A stretch of 19,302 nucleotides of DNA. Source: Isohypsibius dastychi. Its lineage: Eukaryota; Tardigrada; Eutardigrada; Parachela; Isohypsibiidae. The stretch lies in contig JAQIWT010000490.1 in assembly GCA_034696485.1 (NCBI GenBank), forward strand, positions 1-19,302, in the 5' to 3' direction. The notes under the pieces are model-generated. The model worked only from the letters and a program-made list of their open reading frames with translations, made no database searches and had not been told where the DNA came from. Positions within the stretch are counted from its first letter, which is position 1; every line of letters begins with the position of its first letter. The position numbers and the translations under genes were made by a program. Below are positions 10,582 to 17,972 of the stretch, piece after piece.

Positions 10582-10970
10582 ATGGCCCGCCGCCGATCTC
10601 GATCGGTATGGTACCTTAGCTTGATGTCATGTCATCTCTTCTAATCCCCTGCCTTTTTTTACAGCGTCGTGGACGTCGCCGAGGATCTCGAGTAAGTTTA
10701 CACTGGATGAATTCTTTTATCGTGATTGCGAGATGTTGACCGTCATTCTTATAGGTTGGCCGCCGGCGAGGACGACGAGGATCCAAGAGCAGAGTCGGTC
10801 GTCGACGAGTAAGTCTTTCCGGTTTATTTTATTTTTTGGGATTAGTTTTTTTGTTACCTAGAGACAAGATTTTTTCTGGGAAACTTTTCTCGTTATTAGG
10901 GAAGGCATACAAGTTGTAACTGTCATTGATGTTGCAGCGATCCCGATCTCGCGGACGTGGACGACACTGA
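10582..10970 (+). CDS. Protamine-like arginine-rich 45-residue protein, four exons
   Basis: Exons 10582-10605, 10665-10691, 10755-10808 and 10938-10970 (24, 27, 54 and 33 bases) join in phase 0 throughout. They encode 45 residues starting MARRRSRSRRGRRRGSR and ending RRRSRSRGRGRH. I count 24 Arg (53%), with one Lys, one His, many Ser and Gly, no Cys and no acidic residue. This composition is that of protamines and other sperm nuclear basic proteins, which replace histones and compact DNA. RS dipeptides could be phosphorylated. All three donors (gtatgg, gtaagt, gtaagt) and acceptors are good. The exons are individually tiny, so automatic annotation would probably miss the gene. It could alternatively be an RS-type RNA-binding peptide or a ribosomal-like small basic protein, but no such family fits better. 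AATAAA follows at 11107. Confidence 0.75.
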
Positions 10971-11423
10971 AAAATTTCATCCCACAAGAGGAGAACATCT
11001 TATCAGAAAACTGGCTTTTCGATGACCTTTTCGCTGTAGATAATTTGTTCAATTTTTGTAATAACGCTTATAATGAGATTATTCGTTGTCATGCAACAAA
11101 AGGCTGAATAAAAATCAAGATCAGGCTCATGTCGTTTCCGAAGAAGTAATTATAAATATAACTAGAAAATAACACGAGGTGACAACTTGATTTGCACTCA
11201 GGTTTTTCGTAATCACTTCGGCACTGGCACAACATGTCATGAACTCCGCAAATCACAAGGAGAGAAAAGGCACCGATTGAATCACATTGGTAAAACAACA
11301 AAAATGAACAACAGAGAGCTTCGTTTGAGCGAGTAGAACAGGAACTGGTTGACAATCAGATCGACGGGTGCGAGACTAGAAAATTAAAACAAAACAATAT
11401 TTCCACAAATGACATGACGAGGT
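10971..11423. other. Convergent intergenic region
   Basis: This holds the 3' ends of the protamine-like gene (plus) and the galactosyltransferase gene (minus). Apart from the plus-strand AATAAA at 11107 I see no gene, repeat or structure. A clean minus-strand AATAAA for the galactosyltransferase was not found close to its stop. Confidence 0.55.
11107..11112 (+). terminator. Poly(A) signal of the protamine-like gene
   Basis: AATAAA lies 137 bases after the protamine-like stop, in the context CTGAATAAAAATC. It supports an independent transcript that ends before the convergent galactosyltransferase gene. Confidence 0.55.
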
Positions 11424-13903
11424 TTAGAGTTCGTCGTGGCTGACGTCTTTGTTTTCAGCGAGAACAGCAGCTATTGTATCTTCCACATCAGGTTCCGGTT
11501 CTTCTAGGACTGCAGATACCTCGGTATCGCTTACATAACCTAAATAAATCGACAGTTAAACAAATGTTGATTTTCACTGAATCAATATAAATAAACCAAT
11601 TGAATTCGTTCTGATAAATTAATTCAAGTGACATAAATTCAAAATTGCTTAATCTTAGCCAAATAAGTTTAATAAACTTAAATTTAGTTTGATGAATAAT
11701 TTAAAATAACTGGAATAAGTTGAATTATTATGTGTGTTTTTCAGTTGAGTTTCTGGAAACAAGACCAACCATGATCGCCTGTGTAATGCGAAGGGTAGAC
11801 TAGCAGCGGGTAAGCGGAAAACGCTATCAAGTCCCGCGTTTCGAAATGACTTTTCCACATTTCATTCGGGTGACGGTCGAACATAATCGGAAGGTATTCA
11901 TCAACCGGAATCATTTTTGTCAGCGGCTTCTCGCGCAATAGCTTGAATGCGCCACTCCGGCTGATCATATAACCAAGTGTCCAGTACGAATATCCAACAT
12001 GGACGAGATTGACACTTTTCCTCACGAACGGTTCATACTCTTCCACTAGGCGTTTTCGGCCCAAATAAATAAGATCCCACGTAATATTCAACCTGTTGAT
12101 ATCATTCCGGATGTCCTCAATTCTTCGACGGAAATAAAAGTCGAAACGGATGTCGTCTTCGAAAACCAACGCATTCTCGTAACCTTTCTCAGCAACGTCT
12201 CGCCAAATAGCGTAGTGGCTCAAAAAACAGCCGAACTCTCCCATTCTACAATATAATAACAATTTAGGGATATGAATATTTATTTAATTTAGACGTACGT
12301 CATTGGTCGTTTTTTGTACGGATCCGAATATCCGGGTAACATGGTTATATTCATGTTTGTCAGTATTTCACTGTCCAAATTTCTAAAACAACATAATGAA
12401 TGTCACCAAAACACCGGCGCAAAAAAAAGAGTTACAAGGACTCAAACTTGAGTGAGCCATCACTGTGGTTTCTGGAGAGAACTCACCTGCCGTCAACAGC
12501 CCGAATATGTTCAACCTCTAAATTCAAAACTTCGAAGCTTTTCTGCAAACGCTCTTTCCGTTCGGGTCGACGATCCAGATTGATGAAATAAGCATGTCCA
12601 AAACCCAGGGTATCCGGGTCTTCTTCATCCACGAAAACATACTTGGATCTCGGGAGCTCTTTTTGAGCAACTGGAATTGAAATGTTGGAAATGAACTTTT
12701 AGCTTAACTGAATCTGGTTATACAAGCCTACCAAGTATTTCCAGATGAAGATTTCTCATGAGTTCCAACTGGTCAGATAAAGAACTCTTCCTGGTCAGCG
12801 GGGGCAAGCAATAGCCGTATTGCTTTTCGTTGATGACGAATAATCCAAGATCAGCATGGTTCGCTGTCTCTAGAAACTTTTGATGCGGTACGGCCTCCTT
12901 ATCAGATAGAAATTTTAGTTTTCCGGTTGATGATTTCTTCAGGTCGACCAAAAAAGCACTGTGGACGAATGCCACCGGAAATACGCCGATGGATTCAAAC
13001 TCGAAAATTGGCGAGCAATCTGCTGAGCTGACAAACCGGAACTAAGGAAAACACATGCGTTTTGAATAATGGAGTGAAGATATATTCGGGGTATGGAATT
13101 ACCTCTGAGGAGCAGTTGCACCAGAAATTCCCATATTTATTCAACGACGGCAAAAACGGCGCGATTATATCTCTGTAAAAACTTCTCTTATTCCACACAC
13201 AAAAATTTTTACGAACTTATATTTATGATAAAAATACCGTTTGGAGGCAACGAGATCCGTTATAGTTGATGAGTCCACAAGGAACGCGTTGCTGTCGAGA
13301 AACTGCAACAAAGAAATCAGTAATTCGTCTTTTGTTTATGTCCAACTCGGTCATCCGCAAAATGTTCCTATCATTTCATATTGAAAATATTATGACTCAT
13401 GCAATAGACAAGTCTGCGATGAAAATTCGAGTGGCCAGAACTTACGAGCAAATAATCAGACTTCTTTTCTGCTGCAGCTATGAAAGCCGATTCGCGAAGC
13501 GTTTCGACATGCTTTCTCCTTTCCTCATTTTTCATGAAAGGTAGATTAACGTCCTTAGTGTGGCATTCTTGCTCCTGAATTTCAACACTTCTGTACAAGC
13601 CAGTCACACTTTTTGCCCAGAATTTCAACATTTTCGATGTCCCATCTTCGTTGCAGTCCGTTCTTATCCTGCAATCCACATTTCTGTTTTGCATGTTTTT
13701 CAACAACACAAGGTCACGAACCAAATGTCCATAAAGTATGTGGGGTAATCCTGGATTTCCAGACCGCCGAGAACAAAGGGCAAAAGACTCTCCGCATTTC
13801 GGGAAATGAGAGCAACAAAAACACGGGATCCCGGAGCCGCTGTTCCCAAATACGGGAACGAAATCATCCAGATTGTGAGAAAACGGTTGAAAAATCCAGC
13901 CAT
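11424..13903 (-). CDS. COLGALT: Procollagen galactosyltransferase (GT25, COLGALT family), nine exons
   Basis: ER enzyme that adds galactose from UDP-galactose to hydroxylysine of collagens. Exons (minus strand): 13903-13722, 13668-13446, 13302-13238, 13172-13103, 13041-12732, 12670-12487, 12382-12299, 12245-11770, 11539-11424; 569 residues in phase. Residues 1 to about 23 form a signal peptide. The N-terminal GT domain begins RVFVALISRNAESLLPFVLG and contains NKYGNFWCN and FPVAFVHSAFLVDLK. The C-terminal GT25 domain has AYFINLDRRPERKERL, AVDGR, MLPGYSDPYKKRPMT, GCFLSHYAIWRDV, the EDD motif at 402-404 (ALVFEDDIRFD), DLIYLGRKR, YSYWTLGYMIS and VDEYLPIMF. The last four residues are HDEL, an ER-retrieval signal (vertebrate COLGALT ends RDEL). 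Where human COLGALT1 has FIDVDNF this protein reads FLDSNAF (136-142), losing the second Asp. The tail between HYTGDHG and HDEL is much shorter than in human. Confidence 0.95.
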
Positions 13904-13964
13904 TTCGCGGAGAGCATTACAGTTTACTGAGAAATAAAGATCTTAGAGCACACTGAGAATTAAG

Positions 13965-14408
13965 ATGATCTGGTTCCATTTCAAGTCTGCTTGTCGGCTA
14001 AATAAACAGCAGAATGCAGAACAGGGTGAACTGGACTTACTGCTGCATTCATGCTCTGCTACGCTACGAGTCCCGCATCCAGTCTATGTGACTCGTTACG
14101 AAATTTCGTACATTCCAGCTTCGTATTTCATTCCCGTAATGGTAAGATCCTGACTTGGAATTATGGGTAAAATATTCATCTTAACTAATTCATCAAGTCT
14201 GCTCCCACAGGAAGTGAAACTCGCACTAACCGGGAACATTTATCTATGTCTATCAGGACGCGAAACAGTGGTCAAGCCACAGCGATTGCGTTGTCGCCGC
14301 TACGAACCAGGCTACGGACCGCGCAGAGAGATTTTCAAAGTGGTGAAGAAGACGGATTCCACGCACCGCCACAACAAATTCTTGCGCATTCCAACTCTCA
14401 TAAGATGA
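13965..14408 (+). CDS. Unrecognised two-exon candidate protein, 124 residues
   Basis: Exons 13965-14141 and 14211-14408 join in phase 0 (ATG/gtaaga, cccacag/GAA) to give 124 residues, starting MIWFHFKSACRLNKQQ. The second half is strongly basic (LRCRRYEPGYGPRREIFKVV, then THRHNKFLRIPTLIR). No domain was recognised. GNIYLCLSGRE and the RHNKF ending weakly recall strands of fibroblast growth factors, but the length and order do not fit well and I do not assign it. The ATG lies only 61 bases from the divergent galactosyltransferase start, leaving little room for a promoter; an in-frame TAG at 13944-13946 bounds the frame. A plus-strand AATAAA at 14572 supports a transcript. It may be the 3' part of a longer gene, or not real. 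Confidence 0.35.
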
Positions 14409-14571
14409 CCGCCTGGACTAGGAACTGAAAATCGCCTGGTCGAGCAGGTCACTACTGATTCATCCAACATTCTCAACAATGAGCTTGTCTGCATTAGCCA
14501 ACTTCACAAACATGTTGTTTCGTTATTCTCCCGGCAGGTCAAGACTTTGATAGTTATATTTTTCAAGGCCC

Positions 14572-14605
14572 AATAAACAAAACAGACTGATTGGTTCCGT
14601 TTATT
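14572..14605. terminator. Facing poly(A) signals of two convergent genes
   Basis: AATAAA at 14572-14577 on the plus strand would end the candidate at 13965-14408. AATAAA on the minus strand at 14605-14600 would end COX5B, 142 bases past its stop. Each cleavage site would fall at or beyond the other gene's signal, so the two 3' ends would overlap slightly. The rest of 14409-14746 shows no gene. Confidence 0.5.
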
Positions 14606-14746
14606 CGAGACGTTCGCACACGATGAATCACGCAAGAAAAGCGAAGCAACAGCAATGTTTGCAACTGGAGAATAAGATAAGCGCAAGTGATAAACCATCC
14701 AATAATTCCCAGATATTTCACAACATCCAATCTTCTACTCAAAGTT

Positions 14747-15570
14747 CTAATGAGGGCCATACCACGAAGGATGCGTGATACCTTCGGCCTTGTACAACTC
14801 AAACCAGTGACCGCATTCACATCGCTTTGGTTCTCCAGCATAAATCGTCATATAAGCGATGTACAACGAGTCTTCATTGCCTGCAAAGAAGATTCTTCAA
14901 GAAAAGAAGGAACATATACAATAAAGAATTAATAATCCTTCGCAACTGCTTATTTCACAGAACTGTTGTTTCAAACAAATATTTCCCTAAACTATGAACT
15001 CGAAGAAATAAGAAAAGATTACGGCTTTCGAAGTAACAACTTACAGACACAACCGATCATCCGATCCTCGGTTTGGGAGGGGATTTTTGTTGGGCATTCG
15101 CGAGTTCCAGGTCCGCGTTTCACAGGTTTAATGAGGAAGGGATCCTAAAAGTGTGTTTCAGCTAAATGGCTTACAAAAGACACGATATATCATGCATACA
15201 TCATTTCCAGCAGCATGTGCCATTAATTCCTTCTTTTCCAATCCAGTTGCCAGCTCCATGGGATCTGGGCCATACTTGGGCACTGAAAATTCAAAAGAAA
15301 TCGTACCCATGTTGTTATCTCGGAACTGAAGGAGAAAACATAGTATGATAGCCAGTCTGGTTTCGATAAACCCACTGCACATCACTCTTCAAAATTTCTT
15401 CCAACATTTTTTCAATAAAACGGATAAGAAACAAACCAAACACACGAACCCATTTTTACACGAAAATGACAGGAGTACTCACGTTTGAATCCGAAAAGCG
15501 ACCTAGCACCAACTGGAACAACAGTGCTTGTGCATCGTTGCAATATTACCCTCGCTAAAGGTAAAGCCAT
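14747..15570 (-). CDS. COX5B: Cytochrome c oxidase subunit Vb, four exons
   Basis: Nuclear-encoded, zinc-binding subunit on the matrix side of mitochondrial complex IV. Exons (minus strand): 15570-15483, 15282-15200, 15144-15045, 14880-14747; 134 residues in phase. The first ~25 residues (MALPLARVILQRCTSTVV...) are basic, hydroxylated and without acidic residues, as expected of a mitochondrial presequence. DPMELATGLEKKELMAHAAG is the family signature, followed by RGPGTRE and IGCVC. The zinc site is formed by Cys89, Cys91, Cys111 and Cys113. The second pair is CxC (KRCECGHWFELY) as in other invertebrates I recall, against CxxC in mammals. A tail of about 14 residues (KAEGITHPSWYGPH) extends past the usual end. 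The start ATG is the only one preceding the presequence. An AATAAA follows on this strand at 14605-14600. Confidence 0.93.
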
Positions 15571-15626
15571 TTCAGACAAAACACCGAACCTCTACACAAA
15601 ACAACCAAAGGAAAGGAATAAGTTCT

Positions 15627-15754
15627 TCAACTGATTTGTTGTCGATTGTTGGCTTGTGGTGCTCCCTGCAGCCGTCCGAAGGGGTTTGGTGGTGGATAAG
15701 TGGGTAACCAATATGGGGGGTACCACCCAGCTGATGAGAAATTGGCTGGATATT
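15627..15754 (-). CDS. Possible proline-rich terminal exon of an unidentified gene
   Basis: On the minus strand an acceptor-like tcattag at 15755-15761 precedes a 128-base stretch open for 41 codons to a TGA at 15629-15627. It reads GWYPPYWLPTYPPPNPFGRL in the middle and is rich in Pro, Tyr, Trp, Asn and Gln. The composition resembles low-complexity structural or secreted proteins, or proline-rich linkers. No upstream exon with a matching phase-1 donor could be identified in 15755-16480. It is therefore a frame with coding character, not a gene model. Family unknown. Confidence 0.25.
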
Positions 15755-16486
15755 CTAATGAATTGTAAATTGTAATGAACTTGACTGTTAGACTCAAATA
15801 TATTGCACTAGAACCACGCGTTAAAGGTCACATGCTATGTTTCATGGGTTATGTATTATATATGGGCATCTGATGTTCCATCCAAGAAATGGCTTTTTCT
15901 CGGGAACATACGTTTTCTGTGAAATGATTACAAATCATTCTTATGGCCGTTTAACGCTTCCCGTTGTCCGCAAGCCCTTTCAGCTCCATGAAAAACGCAG
16001 TTCAATAACATTTCTCACACTGGTGCCTCCCCACAAATAATCGATCCAGGTTCATCCAGCTAATACAGGACTTCCCAGTATCCAGTATCGTCTTTTCAAA
16101 CCTCAAGTTATTTCCCTCTTGTCAGAAAACGTAGTTACTCCTCGTCCAACATTTTAACTACCATCTCGTGATTTAACGTGGGTTCTGGACGAATCACGCT
16201 ATTGTAAATTGCTTTGTCCATTCAGCAACAGCGGTGATTTTGTTCTACATTTTTATTAAAATCATTTGGATACGACCCCCTGCAAAGTGGAGGTTGTAAA
16301 TGGACAATTGAAACTGGAGGCAATATCGAACGGATTCCAACTTGGCTTCTATCAACATCGGTTTTTCAACTAGATCGATTTATTTCCCCAGGAAATCAAT
16401 ATCATCTTGTGGTGGATACAGGCTTATAGGAAATATCGTTCTGCCGCATGGTGTTCAGTTTCATTTCATGAAGGATCTTCTGGAAA
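15755..16486. other. Stretch without a supported gene
   Basis: Lies between the COX5B flank and the ERG-type PAS gene and probably holds the latter's promoter. Short frames exist on both strands (for example plus 15837-16040, and a minus-strand frame around 16210-16350), but none has a recognisable motif or a splice partner. No repeat was seen. Confidence 0.5.
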
Positions 16487-17169
16487 ATGCCGCCAAAAAA
16501 TAACTTCATTGAGGCAATCATCCGGAAATTCGAGGGACAAAGTAAGCTGATATTCAAAGTGAATAATCTTGGAATTTCATTTAACCGGCTTCCCCAATTT
16601 TAGATCGCATATTCCTCATCTGCAATGCGCAGCTACCTCTTCCTCGAATTATTTATTCCAGCGACAGATTCTCGGAATTATCCGGATTTAATCGGCCCGA
16701 GGTCATGCAAAATAATTGCCTGATCAGATTCCTGCATGGAGCGCGGACGGAAATGACAAAAATTCGGGAAATCGAAATCGGCGTGACAAAAGCCGAAGAA
16801 ATGCAGGCTCAAATTCACCTTTACAAAAAGGATGGTGAGTCACGGGAATTCAATTATAAGATCATCAGGCCGCTGACAGGATATTAGGAATTCAATTTGG
16901 GGTTATTATTTGAACATCACTAGAGCGCGACGTTCAAGTGAAAAACGAATCCCGTGATGAGCCTGATAATTGACATCTGGTGTCCTTCGTGTTATTCCCC
17001 TTTTTCTTTCATTCTAGGCACGGAGTTCTTGTGTAATGTCATCCTGGTTCCGGTTCGGAATGAAGTATCCCAAGTAATTATATTCATCTTGATATTCGAC
17101 GACCTCACGCCGCCCACGATAATTAGCGTTGACGAAGATAAACGCAGCACAGGTTCGTGTTCAAATTAA
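16487..17169 (+). CDS. ERG/KCNH-type eag (PAS) domain protein, 145 residues, no channel exons seen
   Basis: Exons 16487-16541, 16604-16834 and 17018-17169 join in phase to 145 residues. The sequence matches the N-terminal eag domain of ERG (KCNH2 class) potassium channels. NNFIEAIIRKFEGQ corresponds to NTFLDTIIRKFEGQ. RFSELSGFNRPEVMQ, RFLHGARTE, LYKKDGTEFLCNV and VPVRNE...VIIFILIFDD follow in PAS order. In ERG channels this domain packs on the cyclic-nucleotide-binding homology domain and slows deactivation. The N-terminal cap is shorter than in human (MPPK before NNF). The frame ends STGSCSN-stop, and AATAAA starts 22 bases after the stop. No transmembrane, pore or CNBHD sequence lies in the following 2.1 kb. 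A weak donor (ACAG/gttcgt at 17156) could instead splice to distant exons, so this may be either a complete stand-alone protein or the first exons of a channel. Confidence 0.88.
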
Positions 17170-17191
17170 AAAATGGTAAAATATATCTGAC

Positions 17192-17197
17192 AATAAA
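17192..17197 (+). terminator. Poly(A) signal after the PAS-domain frame
   Basis: AATAAA in the context GACAATAAAAAAAA, starting 22 bases after the stop at 17167-17169. If used, it would make the PAS protein a complete gene. An internal A-rich run is also present, so chance occurrence in AT-rich DNA is possible. Confidence 0.45.
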
Positions 17198-17894
17198 AAA
17201 AATTATTAGAATTGTTTTTATTTAGCTTGCTATTTAATTAAAATTCCGCAAAATCAGAATCCAATTCATGCATTTTTTGCGTCTAAATTACTAAGAAGAA
17301 CGTAATTTTAGGCTCGGCTTCTACATCCGACTGACAAACAACCCAAACCGCTGGATCTGATAACAGCTCCAACCCACTCAATCAAGTGAAAAATGGGAGC
17401 GTACAATTTTCTGTCAAGCTCAGCTGAAATCTGTACCGTAGGGAAATCGCCTGGACAAAAAACCGTGCATTTGAATGTTAGAAGTCCGGCGAGAAGAACA
17501 TTTGCGGACGAATCCCGCGATTGAACATAGTTTTGCCAGAATATGAGATGACGTTTATTCTTTTTGTATTGGTTACTTCCGGCACTAAACGCCGCGCTCC
17601 GTCTATTGATTAATTTTGGCTATTTACTCCACTTCCAGAGTTGAGCCATGATCACAAGTTACATGATCAATATTGACGAAAAGTAGCGGAGCAAAATAAT
17701 TTTTACTTAACATGGTAATGGGATCACTCGTAGTTTCCACATGAAATCTGTCATCTCAGCTAATAATCCTTCGAAAACATCCGAACCCCCGGCTCACCTG
17801 GCACCGTGCGTCACAGCCAAATCACACCTGGAGAACTTCCTTTATCGCAGAACGTCTAAATCTCATCTATCCCATTGAAAAACTTCTCAGAAAA
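17198..17894. other. Stretch without a supported gene
   Basis: Apart from the minus-strand TTTATT at 17554-17559 (AATAAA for the F-box gene, about 400 bases past its stop), nothing certain is seen. A plus-strand frame at 17393-17524 (44 codons, MGAYNFLSSSAEICTVG...) has an acceptor-like attttag upstream at 17306-17312, but no recognisable motif. Joining that acceptor to the PAS exon's weak donor gives only a few codons before a stop, so it does not extend the channel. Confidence 0.45.
17554..17559 (-). terminator. Possible poly(A) signal of the F-box-type gene
   Basis: AATAAA on the minus strand, about 400 bases beyond the stop codon at 17958. It is the nearest clean hexamer I noticed downstream on this strand. 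The distance makes it only a candidate. Confidence 0.3.
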
Positions 17895-17972
17895 ATGCCG
17901 AATGAAATCTTGAAAAACATGGTTTCATTTCTGAAGCTCGATGAAACTAGCCAAATATTATCCATTTTTTAG
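17895..17972 (+). pseudogene. Orphan F-box-like fragment
   Basis: The plus strand reads MPNEILKNMVSFLKLDETSQ and stops five residues later. With the open frame upstream (YPIEKLLRK), this resembles the first half of an F-box (consensus LPxEILxxIFSFLxLxDLxx). F-boxes bind Skp1 in SCF ubiquitin ligases, but a complete one needs about 45 residues and this stops at about 30. It lies tail-to-tail against, and overlaps by 15 bases, the 3' end of the minus-strand F-box-type gene. It is probably a remnant of an inverted duplicate or an exon of an unannotated gene; an acceptor-like tttatcgcag ends at 17850. Confidence 0.35.

Noticed and set aside
17393-17524. Plus-strand frame MGAYNFLSSSAEICTVG as a further exon of the PAS gene
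   Set aside because: It does not resemble any part of an ERG channel. The nearby acceptor, joined to the PAS exon's weak donor, reaches a stop after a few codons.
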